Source: Stutzerimonas stutzeri
Lineage (GTDB): Bacteria; Pseudomonadota; Gammaproteobacteria; Pseudomonadales; Pseudomonadaceae
DNA: 64,000 nt
Assembly (NCBI GenBank): GCA_002339675.1
Contig: DDKB01000017.1
Coordinates: 738,124 to 802,123 of the forward strand
Direction: 5' to 3'
Numbering within the stretch: the first letter of the stretch is position 1; the number at the start of each line of letters is the position of its first letter. This document shows, piece after piece, positions 53,585 to 61,648 of the stretch. A model generated the notes under the pieces. That model was not told where the DNA came from. It made no database searches and saw nothing but the letters and a program-made list of their open reading frames with translations. Made by a program: the position numbers and the translations under genes.

Positions 53585-53789
53585 TCTGCGCGGCGAGCAC
53601 TGCCCGTACAACGCCATCGCCACGCTGGAAACCCTGGCGACCATGCAACCCGGGCAGCTGCTGGAAGTGGTGACGGACTGCTCGCAATCGGTGCATGGCA
53701 TCCCGGAAGACACCCGGGCCAAGGGCTACGAGTGCCAGGTCGAGCAGCACGGTTCGTTGTTTCGCTTCCTGATCCGCATCCCGGCCTAG
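53553..53789 (+). CDS. YedF/TusA-like sulfurtransferase
   Basis: 78 residues, SirA/TusA fold. LDLRGEHCPYNAIATLETLATM carries the active Cys; the usual CPxP motif is CPYN here. VVTDCSQSVHGIPEDTRAKGYE follows the YedF pattern. GTG start with AGGAG 8 nt upstream inside the end of the YedE gene. Thought to accept sulfur from the cognate transporter. Confidence 0.85.
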   Translation: MSQATPNLSLDLRGEHCPYNAIATLETLATMQPGQLLEVVTDCSQSVHGIPEDTRAKGYECQVEQHGSLFRFLIRIPA

Positions 53790-53792
53790 TCG

Positions 53793-54347
53793 CTAGCCCG
53801 AAGTCGCCTCGTCGGCGGCTTCGGGACCGGTCAGCGGCCAGCTGCCCAACTCGCGGTAACGCACGCCGTCTTCCGTGTTCTCCGACCGGTAGAGCACGAA
53901 GCGATCGGCTCCCCAGCAGAACGCCGCTGGCTCGCCTTGCTGGGGCAGTTCGGCCTGGCGGGCCAGGGTCAGGTGCGGCAGGAACGGGCGGCTGTCGAGG
54001 ACGATGCCCTGCGCGCTCAGCGATTGGCCAAGGCTCGCCGCCAGCTGCAACAGGGCCGTCGGAGGCGACTGCGGCCGGAGGCAGACGAATCCCTTGCCTA
54101 GGGCGACCAGGCCGTCGAGCGTCAGCTCGAAGCGCGGCGCCTCGATGGCCGCGGCCAGGTGTTTCAGCGCCTCCAGGCGGGCGGCTGGCTGCGCGCCGAG
54201 AAAGGCCAGGGTCAGGTGAAAATTCTCCGGCGCGACCTTGCGCCTTCCTAGGATCTGCTGGTCGCGCCAGCGGGCGATGACGGTTGCCTGCGCTGGCGGG
54301 CAGGGTAAGGCGAAGAACAGTCGCAGCGTGTCGGCGTGGGCCTGCAT
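53793..54347 (-). CDS. thpR: RNA 2',3'-cyclic phosphodiesterase (2H family)
   Basis: 184 residues with two HxTx motifs, HLTLAFLG (about residue 42) and HLTLAR (about residue 125), the defining catalytic pair of the 2H phosphoesterases (formerly 2'-5' RNA ligase). LRLFFALPCPP start is typical. Convergent with yedF. ATG at 54347 chosen over longer frames. Confidence 0.9.
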   Translation of the reverse strand: MQAHADTLRLFFALPCPPAQATVIARWRDQQILGRRKVAPENFHLTLAFLGAQPAARLEALKHLAAAIEAPRFELTLDGLVALGKGFVCLRPQSPPTALLQLAASLGQSLSAQGIVLDSRPFLPHLTLARQAELPQQGEPAAFCWGADRFVLYRSENTEDGVRYRELGSWPLTGPEAADEATSG

Positions 54348-54369
54348 GGCACCCTCCCGCGTCGTCGAT

Positions 54370-55026
54370 TCAGGCCCGCTTGGCGTGGTACAGGCTGACC
54401 CGGCGGAACTCCGCGGGCTCAGCCAGATCCGGCCAGGTGCAGGCATCGAGCACGGCCAGCCGTTCATAGGCCGGGTGCTGGAAATCGCGCACCCGGGAAT
54501 CGGCCACCAGCACCTCCTTGCCACGGCTGAGAAACTGGTCGAGCAGCGGCAGATTGGCGCGATCATAGAGCACGTCGGCGACGATGATCAGGTCGTAGCG
54601 GTCGGGCTCGGCGAAGAAGTCCTGCGAATAGCCTAGCTGCACCCCGTTGAGGGCGGCGTTGAGCCGACAGGACGCCAGCGCGGTCGGGTCGAGGTCGTAT
54701 GCCACTACCTCTGTGGCACCGGCCTTGGCCGCGGCGATGGCCGCAACGCCGGAGCCGGCGCCGAAGTCCAGTACGCGCTTGCCACGCACCCACTCCGGGC
54801 GTTCGGCCAGCCAACGCGCCAGGACCAGGCCGCTGGCCCAGCAGAACGACCAGTAGGGTGGGTCTTCGAGGATGCGCCGGGTTTCGTCCGGGCTGAAAGC
54901 GCGCGTCATGTTTTCCGGATCGATCAGCCACAGGCGGATGGCGGTGCCGGGCAGCGTGGCGACGTTGAGCTGCGCATCGCCCAGCAGGACCGATAACGGC
55001 GCCTGCAGGTCGACAGGGGGCGTCAC
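54370..55026 (-). CDS. Class-I SAM-dependent methyltransferase
   Basis: 218 residues. SAM-binding VLDFGAGSGVAAIAAAKAGA, acidic loop VVAYDLDPTAL, then VADVLYDRANLPLL as motif post-II. It resembles the ETFB-lysine/PrmA-like protein methyltransferase group, so a protein substrate is plausible. Starts at GTG within a GTGA overlap with the upstream lipoprotein stop. Confidence 0.85.
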   Translation of the reverse strand: MTPPVDLQAPLSVLLGDAQLNVATLPGTAIRLWLIDPENMTRAFSPDETRRILEDPPYWSFCWASGLVLARWLAERPEWVRGKRVLDFGAGSGVAAIAAAKAGATEVVAYDLDPTALASCRLNAALNGVQLGYSQDFFAEPDRYDLIIVADVLYDRANLPLLDQFLSRGKEVLVADSRVRDFQHPAYERLAVLDACTWPDLAEPAEFRRVSLYHAKRA

Positions 55027-55451
55027 GGCGCCGGGACCAGGCGCAGCGGACCGAGCGATTGGCTGGCCGCGCTGGTGACCGGCACGGCAGGCAGACGCAT
55101 GATCAGCTGGCCCGAGCGGGTCACCCGGCCACGCAATTCCACCGGCTGCGCCTTAGGAAATTTCTCGGCGTTGAACTTGAGGATGAACGGCAGCTCGCTG
55201 CCGCGACCCTGCAGCCGAACGCTGCTGAGCAGACGGTCGGGCTGGTCGCGGCGGTTGACTTCCAGCAGTGCCAGCTCCACCTCGGTTCCCGCGGGCGCGC
55301 CAATCACGCTGCCGTGCAGTTCGTGCATTGGGGCGAGGACCTGCGGCGGTTCGCCGAAAGTGACAGGGGCGCTGGGGCGCTGGGTTTCGTGGCTGGAACA
55401 GCCGGCCAGCAGCATCAGCAACGCGGGAAGCAGAAAGGGGCGTAACGGCAC
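55023..55451 (-). CDS. YbaY-like lipoprotein
   Basis: 142 residues. Lipoprotein signal RPFLLPALLMLLAGCSS with lipobox LAGC near residue 17. The remaining domain (LHGSVIGAPAGTEVELALLEVNR..., PFILKFNAEKF, LRGRVTRSGQLIM) follows the YbaY/META-like beta-sandwich pattern often annotated as a pilotin-related domain. GTG at 55451 with AGGAGG upstream. Coupled to the methyltransferase gene. Function unknown. Confidence 0.8.
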   Translation of the reverse strand: MPLRPFLLPALLMLLAGCSSHETQRPSAPVTFGEPPQVLAPMHELHGSVIGAPAGTEVELALLEVNRRDQPDRLLSSVRLQGRGSELPFILKFNAEKFPKAQPVELRGRVTRSGQLIMRLPAVPVTSAASQSLGPLRLVPAP

Positions 55452-55564
55452 GGACGGCCTCCTCGGGACGGTGAATGCGCGCCTGTATAGCAGCAATCCC
55501 GTCAATTTGTCTTGCCGGCGGGATGCGCTACCATGGCCCTCCCGACGTCTGACAGCCTGAGCCC

Positions 55565-56032
55565 ATGCATTGTCCCTTCTGTGGTGCACATGACACCAAA
55601 GTCATCGACTCGCGCCTGGTGGCCGAGGGCGATCAGGTGCGCCGTCGCCGCGAATGCCTGGCCTGCGGCGAACGCTTCACCACCTTCGAGACGGCTGAAC
55701 TCGTGATGCCGCGGCTGATCAAGCAGGACGGCAGCCGTCAGCCCTTCGACGAGGAAAAGCTGCGTGCCGGCATGCAGCGCGCGCTGGAAAAACGTCCGGT
55801 GAGTGTGGAGCGGCTGGAAGAGGCGATCGCGCATATCAAGCATCGCCTGCGTGCCACCGGCGAACGCGAAATCAAGTCGCGCGTGCTCGGCGAACTGGTG
55901 ATGGTCGAGTTGCAGAAACTCGATGAGGTCGCCTACATCCGTTTCGCTTCCGTTTACCGGCGTTTCCAGGACCTCAACGAATTCCGCGAGGAAATCGAAC
56001 GCCTGTCGCGCGAACCCGCCAAGACCGAATGA
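55565..56032 (+). CDS. nrdR: Transcriptional repressor NrdR
   Basis: 155 residues. Zinc ribbon CPFC...CLAC near the N-terminus, then an ATP-cone domain (FDEEKLRAGMQRALEKRPV). It represses ribonucleotide reductase genes in response to dATP. ATGA overlap with ribD; nrdR heads this cluster as in other pseudomonads. Confidence 0.97.
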   Translation: MHCPFCGAHDTKVIDSRLVAEGDQVRRRRECLACGERFTTFETAELVMPRLIKQDGSRQPFDEEKLRAGMQRALEKRPVSVERLEEAIAHIKHRLRATGEREIKSRVLGELVMVELQKLDEVAYIRFASVYRRFQDLNEFREEIERLSREPAKTE

Positions 56033-57138
56033 GCGCCGACGATCACGCCTGGATGGCCCGCGCGCTGCAACTGGCGCGCAAGGGGCTATATTCGACCCAT
56101 CCGAATCCGCGCGTCGGCTGCGTCATCGTCCGCGATGGCGAGCTGATTGGCGAAGGCTGGCACCGGCGCGTCGGTGAGCCGCACGCCGAAGTCCATGCCT
56201 TGCGCCAGGCCGGTGAGCGCGCACGCGGTGCCACCGCCTACGTCACCTTGGAACCCTGCAGCCACCATGGCCGCACGCCGCCCTGCGCCGAGGCGCTGGT
56301 CAAGGCTGGGGTAGGTCGTGTGGTCGCCGCCATGCAGGATCCGAATCCACAGGTCGCCGGGCGTGGTCTCGCGCTGTTGCGCTCCGTTGGCATCGAGGTG
56401 GTCAGCGGCGTGCTGGAAAGCGAGGCGCGGGCGCTGAACGCGGGCTTTATCAAGCGCATGGAGACGGGGCTGCCATATGTGCGTGCCAAGATGGCGATGA
56501 GCCTCGATGGGCGCACCGCCATGGCCAGCGGCGAGAGTCAGTGGATCACCGGCCCGGCCGCGCGCGCCGAGGTGCAGCGGCTGCGTGCGCAGTCGAGTGC
56601 GGTGCTCACGGGAGCCGATACGGTATTGATGGACCAGACGCGGCTGACGGTGCGCGGCGCCGAGCTGGGGCTGGATGACGAAGCAACGGCCCTGGCCCTC
56701 GCACGCCCGCCGCTGCGGGTGCTGGTCGACGGGCGGCTACGCGTACCGCTGGACGCCGTTTTTTACCAGGCCGGGCCGGCGCTGGTAGCAAGCAGCCGTG
56801 CAGACGTGGCTGCCGATTACCGATCGGCCGGTCACGAGCTGCTGACGATCGCCAGCGACGGCGGGCGTGTCGATCTGAGGGAGCTGCTGCGCCAGTTGGC
56901 CGAACGAGGCGCCAACGACGTCCTCGTCGAAGCCGGCCCGCGGCTGGCCGGCGCCTTCGCCGCCCTCGGACTGATCGATGAGTATCAGCTGTTCGTCGCG
57001 GCCAAGTTCCTTGGCTCCAGCGCCCGGCCGCTGCTCGACCTGCCCCTGGAGCGCATGAGCGAGGCGCGCGAGTTGCGGATCGTCGATATCCGGGCAGTTG
57101 GCGCCGACTGGAAGCTCATCGCCCTGCCGCAAGGCTGA
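56029..57138 (+). CDS. ribD: Bifunctional riboflavin deaminase/reductase RibD
   Basis: 369 residues. N-terminal deaminase with zinc motifs HAEVHAL and PCSHHGRTPPC; C-terminal reductase (VRAKMAMSLDGRTAMASGESQWITG; VLVEAGPRLAGAF). It performs two early steps of riboflavin synthesis. Followed by an oppositely transcribed gene, so the riboswitch-controlled ribE is not directly continuous with it. Confidence 0.97.
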   Translation: MSADDHAWMARALQLARKGLYSTHPNPRVGCVIVRDGELIGEGWHRRVGEPHAEVHALRQAGERARGATAYVTLEPCSHHGRTPPCAEALVKAGVGRVVAAMQDPNPQVAGRGLALLRSVGIEVVSGVLESEARALNAGFIKRMETGLPYVRAKMAMSLDGRTAMASGESQWITGPAARAEVQRLRAQSSAVLTGADTVLMDQTRLTVRGAELGLDDEATALALARPPLRVLVDGRLRVPLDAVFYQAGPALVASSRADVAADYRSAGHELLTIASDGGRVDLRELLRQLAERGANDVLVEAGPRLAGAFAALGLIDEYQLFVAAKFLGSSARPLLDLPLERMSEARELRIVDIRAVGADWKLIALPQG

Positions 57139-57155
57139 CTCGCCCCAATCCCTGA

Positions 57156-57923
57156 TCAGTTCACCGGCCGCAACCCATTGTGGTCGAGCTTGGCGCGGCG
57201 CTTGTTCGCGCCCAGCAGCACGCGGGCCAGGGCGCTGTCGTGGTGCGGGTTGCCGAAGTGAAACAGCGCGGTGGCGCGCAGCCGGGCCGGGTCGCATTCG
57301 TCGTTGGCGTGCAGGCTGCGATAGCCGGAGAACAGGTACAGGTTGCCCGGCACCAGCTTCAGCCTGAGCGGCTTGAGCCAGCCTCGGCGCACGCCGAACG
57401 CGACCAGCTTCTGGCTCAGGGTGTTGTGCAGCACGGCCTTTTCCACCACGTTGCGCAGGGCGTTGAAGCGCACGTGGCGCAGGTTGCGAAAGAGGATCAG
57501 GTCGCCGCAGTGCTCGCCCTCGGTGGGGATGAACAGCGGCAGCAGCGCGGTAAACGCGGTGGCATCGAAGTGATAGAAATGCGAGTGCCTGAGCCCACTG
57601 CGGCCCTGCAGGCAGCGCACCACGGGGAATACCTGTTCGGTGGGCGAAGGCTCGCGTCCGGTCTGGGCCCGGTACAGCGCGGTCATCAGCTCCCTGAGCG
57701 GTGCGGCGAGGGCAAGCGTCGCCACGGTGGTGCCGGCCAGCGCCTCGACGCCGTGGATCGCGAAGTATTCACCGCCCGCACGGGCCGCCTGTTCCTCGAT
57801 GAAGCGTCGGCCCTGCTCGAGCAGCTCCGGCGGCAGGTAGTGTTCCAGCACGGCATAGCCGTTGTCGTTGATGGAGGCGGCCAGCCGGGCCGCCTCCCTG
57901 TCCAAAGCCGTAACCCCTGACAT
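57156..57923 (-). CDS. Phytanoyl-CoA dioxygenase-like (Fe/2-oxoglutarate type) protein
   Basis: 255 residues. HSHFYHFDATAFTALLPLFIP contains an HxD-like pair; later HANDECDPARLRATALFHFG supplies a candidate third His and Arg. This fits the double-stranded beta-helix dioxygenase layout, but the assignment is tentative. The frame is open upstream to 58307; ATG at 57923 with GAGAGGGA upstream is chosen. It sits on the minus strand between ribD and the FMN riboswitch, breaking the usual rib cluster. Confidence 0.55.
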   Translation of the reverse strand: MSGVTALDREAARLAASINDNGYAVLEHYLPPELLEQGRRFIEEQAARAGGEYFAIHGVEALAGTTVATLALAAPLRELMTALYRAQTGREPSPTEQVFPVVRCLQGRSGLRHSHFYHFDATAFTALLPLFIPTEGEHCGDLILFRNLRHVRFNALRNVVEKAVLHNTLSQKLVAFGVRRGWLKPLRLKLVPGNLYLFSGYRSLHANDECDPARLRATALFHFGNPHHDSALARVLLGANKRRAKLDHNGLRPVN

Positions 57924-58261
57924 ACCCGTCCCTCTCGGTACATGTGAAGGTACGGAGCGTTCTTCCTGATCGTGCGCGTGGCGCTGGGGATCCCTGTGTA
58001 CGAGCTGGGTCCTGGCTCGGCGTGGCGGTACGAAGCGAATGCGAAGTGACGATCCATCCTGACGTCGTGTGCGCGGCAGCCCGGCGGGGGCGGGTGTTGG
58101 CCCGTCCATCGGTGAGTGCGCTGCGTATTGACCAACAAGCGGAACGCGAGTTGCGTGGCTGTAAAAAAATGTTTCGGGCGCCTCTCGGCCGTCAAACGGT
58201 CGTTTGCCGGCTGCAGAACAGCCTCGTCTGTGGTAAAAACTGCGCCGGGCCGTGATCGCCC

Positions 58262-58533
58262 ACGTTCTCAGGGCGGGGTGCGATTCCCCACCGGCGGTAA
58301 TACGCAATTAAGTAGATTGAAAGCGTAGCGAGCCCGTGGCAAGCAAGGCGTGATTCGACGAGAAAGCGGAGTTTACTGCGGTAAATGAGCATTTCGAGAA
58401 GGGTCACAACGCAGCTTGGCAGGGGCGCAGTAGCTTTCAATGCGTCTAGCCCGCGAGCGCTTGCCAAGGCAAGGTCAGCAGACCCGGTGTGATTCCGGGG
58501 CCGACGGTATAGTCCGGATGAGAGAGAGCGGGA
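58262..58533 (+). promoter_or_regulatory. FMN riboswitch (RFN element) with expanded variable stem
   Basis: The 5' half TCAGGGCGGGGTGCGATTCC followed by CCACCGGCGGTAAT (to about 58301) and the 3' half AGCCCGCGAGCG...GGTCAGCAGACCCGGTG...CCGGGGCCGACGGTATAGTC and CGGATGAGAGAGAG (58448-58533) are textbook RFN sequences. FMN binding represses the downstream riboflavin synthase gene. The variable stem between them is about 144 nt (58302-58445) instead of a short hairpin, because it contains a dispersed repeat. Its base can still pair (ACGC with GCGT; ATTGAAAGC with GCTTTCAAT), so the aptamer core may fold. Confidence 0.95.
58338..58434 (+). repeat. Dispersed repeat, copy 1, inside the FMN riboswitch variable stem
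   Basis: Core CAAGGCG...GTTTACTGCGGTAAATGAGCA...CGAG...CAACGCAG...GCGCAGTAGC. The same ordered blocks occur in inverted orientation at 60434-60526. It includes a short dyad GTTTACTGCGGTAAAT. Confidence 0.8.
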
Positions 58534-58587
58534 TGCCTCGACGGGCGCCGTTCGTGCGCGCGTCTACTCCCTATCGATCTGCAGCGC

Positions 58588-58607
58588 CCTGTTTTGTCCA
58601 AAACAGG
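58588..58607 (+). promoter_or_regulatory. Hairpin between riboswitch and ribE (possible expression platform)
   Basis: CCTGTTTTG-TC-CAAAACAGG, a perfect 9-bp inverted repeat about 45 nt before the ribE start and about 35 nt from its Shine-Dalgarno. It is followed by no T-run, so translational rather than terminator control is more likely. Confidence 0.5.
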
Positions 58608-58652
58608 AGTTCGTCATATGCATCGCTTCAACTGCCTTCCGCGGGAGGCCGC

Positions 58653-59321
58653 ATGTTCACAGGAATAATCGAGTCCATCGGTACGATCCGCGCCATGACG
58701 CCCAAGGGCGGCGACGTGCGGGTGCTGGTCGAGACCGGCAAGCTGGACCTGGCCGACGTCAAGCTCGGCGACAGCATCGCGGTCAACGGCGTCTGCCTGA
58801 CCGCCGTCGAGTTGCCGGGCAACGGCTTCTGGGCCGATGTCAGCCGCGAGACGCTGGCGCGCACCGCCTTCGTCGACCTCAAGGCCGGCAGCCGGGTCAA
58901 CCTCGAAAAAGCGCTGACGCCGACCAGCCGCCTCGGCGGGCATCTGGTCAGCGGTCATGTCGATGGGGTGGGTGAGGTGGTCTCGCGCGAAGAAAATGCC
59001 CGCGCGGTGCAGTTCCGCATCCGTGCGCCGCGCGAGTTGGCCAAATACATCGCGCTCAAGGGCTCGATCACGGTCGATGGCACCAGCCTGACCGTCAATT
59101 CGGTCAATGGCGCGGAGTTCGAACTCACCATCGTTCCGCACACCCTGGCCGAAACCATCATGGTCGACTACCGCCCCGGGCGGAAGGTGAATCTGGAAGT
59201 GGATCTGCTGGCGCGTTACCTGGAGCGCCTGCTGATGGGTGACAAGGCCGCCGAACCCAATGCCTCGGGCCTGACCGAAAGCTTCCTCGCCGAACACGGC
59301 TACCTGAACCCGGCTCGGTAA
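58653..59321 (+). CDS. ribE: Riboflavin synthase
   Basis: 222 residues, two lumazine-binding repeats. MFTGIIESIGTI start, DSIAVNGVCLTAVEL, SRLGGHLVSGHVDGVGEV and the second-repeat ITVDGTSLTVNSVNG. It dismutates lumazine to riboflavin (called ribC in some nomenclatures). GGGAGG site before the ATG. Controlled by the upstream FMN riboswitch. Confidence 0.96.
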   Translation: MFTGIIESIGTIRAMTPKGGDVRVLVETGKLDLADVKLGDSIAVNGVCLTAVELPGNGFWADVSRETLARTAFVDLKAGSRVNLEKALTPTSRLGGHLVSGHVDGVGEVVSREENARAVQFRIRAPRELAKYIALKGSITVDGTSLTVNSVNGAEFELTIVPHTLAETIMVDYRPGRKVNLEVDLLARYLERLLMGDKAAEPNASGLTESFLAEHGYLNPAR

Positions 59322-59343
59322 ACGAATAGAAGGAATGGCCACC

Positions 59344-60423
59344 ATGGCTCTGAACACCGCTGAAGAACTGATCGAAGATATTCGCGCCGGCAAGATGGTC
59401 ATCCTCATGGATGACGAGGACCGCGAAAACGAGGGCGACATCATCGTCGCCTCCGAATGCGTGACTGCCGAGCACATCAACTTCATGGCCCGCTTCGCCC
59501 GCGGCCTGATCTGCATGCCCATGACCCGCGAGCGCTGCGAGACGCTGCAGCTGCCGCTGATGGCACCGCGCAACGGTTCCGGTTTCGGCACCAAGTTCAC
59601 CGTCTCCATCGAAGCCGCCGAAGGCGTGACCACCGGCATCTCGGCCGCCGACCGCGCACGCACCGTGCAAGCCGCCGTGGCCCGCCACGCCAAGGCGGAG
59701 GACATCGTCAGTCCCGGGCATATCTTCCCGCTGATGGCGCAGCCGGGCGGCGTGCTGGCCCGCGCTGGCCACACCGAGGCGGCATGCGACCTGGCGCGCA
59801 TGGCCGGCTTCGAACCGTCGGGGGTGATCTGCGAGATCATGAACGACGACGGCACCATGGCCCGTCGCCCGGAGCTCGAGCTGTTCGCCGAACAGCACGG
59901 CCTGAAGATCGGCACCATCGCCGACCTGATCCACTACCGGATGATCCACGAGCGCACCGTCGAGCGGGTTTCCGAGCAGCCGCTGGACACCGAACTCGGC
60001 CAGTTCACCCTGGTGACCTATCGCGACGAGGTCGAGGACACCGTGCACATGGCACTGACCCGCGGCGACATCTCGCCGGAAACCCCGACCCTGGTGCGCG
60101 TGCACAACATGGAGCCGCTGCGCGACCTGCTGATGGTGACCGTGCCCGGGCGCTGGAGCCTGCGCGCCGCTATGAGCGAAGTGGCCAAGGCCGGCAGCGG
60201 CGTGGTGCTGCTGCTGGGCAACCCGCTGACCGGGCCGCAACTGCTCGCCCAGCTCAACCGCCAGCAGTCGCCGAGCCCGGCGACCTACAGCACGGTGGGC
60301 GCCGGCTCGCAAATTCTCCGCGACCTCGGGGTGCGCAAGATGCGCCTGATGAGTTCGCCGATGAAGTTCAATGCGATATCCGGGTTCGACCTGGAAGTTG
60401 TAGAATACCTGCCCGCTGAGTGA
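59344..60423 (+). CDS. ribBA: 3,4-DHBP synthase with degenerate GTP cyclohydrolase II domain
   Basis: 359 residues. The N-terminal RibB domain is intact: DDEDRENEGDIIVASE (metal-binding acidic loop), GLICMPM, and HIFPLMAQPGGVLARAGHTEAACDLARMAG. The C-terminal half aligns with GTP cyclohydrolase II, but the zinc-binding segment (normally HSECLTGD...CDCG) reads VRVHNMEPLRDLLMV with no Cys, so cyclohydrolase activity is not expected. ATG at 59344 is chosen because GGA is 9 nt upstream; ATG at 59335 abuts the Shine-Dalgarno. Confidence 0.93.
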   Translation: MALNTAEELIEDIRAGKMVILMDDEDRENEGDIIVASECVTAEHINFMARFARGLICMPMTRERCETLQLPLMAPRNGSGFGTKFTVSIEAAEGVTTGISAADRARTVQAAVARHAKAEDIVSPGHIFPLMAQPGGVLARAGHTEAACDLARMAGFEPSGVICEIMNDDGTMARRPELELFAEQHGLKIGTIADLIHYRMIHERTVERVSEQPLDTELGQFTLVTYRDEVEDTVHMALTRGDISPETPTLVRVHNMEPLRDLLMVTVPGRWSLRAAMSEVAKAGSGVVLLLGNPLTGPQLLAQLNRQQSPSPATYSTVGAGSQILRDLGVRKMRLMSSPMKFNAISGFDLEVVEYLPAE

Positions 60424-60433
60424 GGGCTGCCGC

Positions 60434-60526
60434 GCTACTGCGCTTGGACATACTGCGTTGAAAACAGGCTCGGCTTGCTCATTTACAACAGTGCTACAGA
60501 AATAAAAAGCATCGCCGCCTTGCCTG
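60434..60526 (-). repeat. Dispersed repeat, copy 2, between ribBA and ribH
   Basis: On the minus strand the blocks CAAGGCG, GTAAATGAGCA, CGAG, CAACGCAG and GCGCAGTAGC occur in the same order as in copy 1 (58338-58434). It fills much of the 252-bp gap between ribBA and ribH. The rest of the gap (to 60675) shows nothing else definite. Confidence 0.75.
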
Positions 60527-60675
60527 TTTGATTCGCTGCGCTCACCCTTCGGGCCAGCCTTTGGCTGTTACTCCCGTTGGTCGTTGCGCCTTGTCTGTCC
60601 TGCGCTCGCTACGCGCTGCTCCACCGGGCTGCCTGAAAGCCCACTAGCTCTTTAACGCTAAATGAGATTGTTTCC

Positions 60676-61152
60676 ATGACACTGAAGACCATCGAAGGTA
60701 CCTTCATCGCCCCGCAGGGCAAGTTCGCCCTGGTCGTTGGCCGCTTCAACAGCTTCGTTGTCGAGAGCCTGGTGAGCGGCGCCGTCGATGCGCTGGTGCG
60801 CCACGGCATCGCCGAAGACGCCATCACCATCATCCGCGCGCCGGGTGCCTTCGAGATTCCGCTGGTCGCACAGAAAGTTGCCCAGCAGGGCGAGTATGAC
60901 GCGATCATCGCCCTCGGCGCGGTCATCCGTGGTGGCACCCCGCACTTCGAATACGTGGCTGGCGAATGCACCAAGGGCCTGTCCCAGGTCTCCATGGAAT
61001 TCGGCGTGCCGGTTGCTTTTGGCGTGCTGACCGTCGATTCCATCGAGCAGGCCATCGAGCGCGCCGGCACCAAAGCCGGTAACAAAGGCGCTGAAGCCGC
61101 ATTGTCCGCCCTGGAAATGGTGAGCCTGCTGGCGCAGCTGGAGGCCAAGTGA
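60676..61152 (+). CDS. ribH: 6,7-dimethyl-8-ribityllumazine synthase
   Basis: 158 residues. FALVVGRFNSFVVESLVSGAVDAL, APGAFEIPLVAQ, ALGAVIRGGTPHFEYVAGECTKGL (catalytic His), PVAFGVLTVDSIEQAIERAGTKAGNKGAEAA (phosphate binding). Makes lumazine from DHBP and the pyrimidine. GTGA overlap with nusB. Confidence 0.97.
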   Translation: MTLKTIEGTFIAPQGKFALVVGRFNSFVVESLVSGAVDALVRHGIAEDAITIIRAPGAFEIPLVAQKVAQQGEYDAIIALGAVIRGGTPHFEYVAGECTKGLSQVSMEFGVPVAFGVLTVDSIEQAIERAGTKAGNKGAEAALSALEMVSLLAQLEAK

Positions 61153-61634
61153 GCCTTAATCACGACGATAGCCAAGACGCCCCGCAGCCCAAGGCCACGG
61201 GCAAGATCGCCACGCGCCGCGTCGCGCGCAGCCTGGCGATGCAGGCGTTGTATCAGTGGCACATGGCAGGCCAGAGCCTCAACGAAATCGAGGCGCAGTT
61301 TCGCGTCGACAACGACTTCTCGGGTGTCGACGGTACCTACTTCCATGAACTGCTGACCGGTGTGGCCCGCGCCAAAGCCGAGGTCGACGGCGCCATCGTG
61401 CCGCATCTGGACCGTCCGCTGGACGAACTCGACCCGGTGGAGCTGGCGATCCTGCGCCTGTCCACTTACGAGCTGATGCAGCGCATCGACGTGCCCTACC
61501 GCGTGGTGATCAACGAAGGCATCGAGCTGGCCAAGGTGTTTGGCGCCACCGACGGGCACAAGTTCGTCAATGGCGTGCTGGACAAGCTGGCGCCCAGCCT
61601 GCGCAGTGCCGAGGTCAGCGCGCACAAGCGCTGA
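61149..61634 (+). CDS. nusB: Transcription antitermination factor NusB
   Basis: 161 residues. A charged 20-residue N-terminal tail then RRVARSLAMQALYQWHM; LDELDPVELAILRLSTYELM; VINEGIELAKVFGATDGHKFVNGVLDKLA. Binds boxA RNA with NusE in rRNA antitermination. GTG start overlapping the ribH stop. Confidence 0.97.
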   Translation: MSLNHDDSQDAPQPKATGKIATRRVARSLAMQALYQWHMAGQSLNEIEAQFRVDNDFSGVDGTYFHELLTGVARAKAEVDGAIVPHLDRPLDELDPVELAILRLSTYELMQRIDVPYRVVINEGIELAKVFGATDGHKFVNGVLDKLAPSLRSAEVSAHKR

Positions 61635-61648
61635 GCCGGATCGGCCTG

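Larger units (their letters stand above)
57924..58652. other. Intergenic region upstream of ribE containing the FMN riboswitch
   Basis: The left part (57924-58261) is the divergent leader/promoter zone with no recognisable element beyond a promoter that must lie before 58262. The right part holds the riboswitch (58262-58533) and a hairpin before ribE (58588-58607). Confidence 0.6.
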
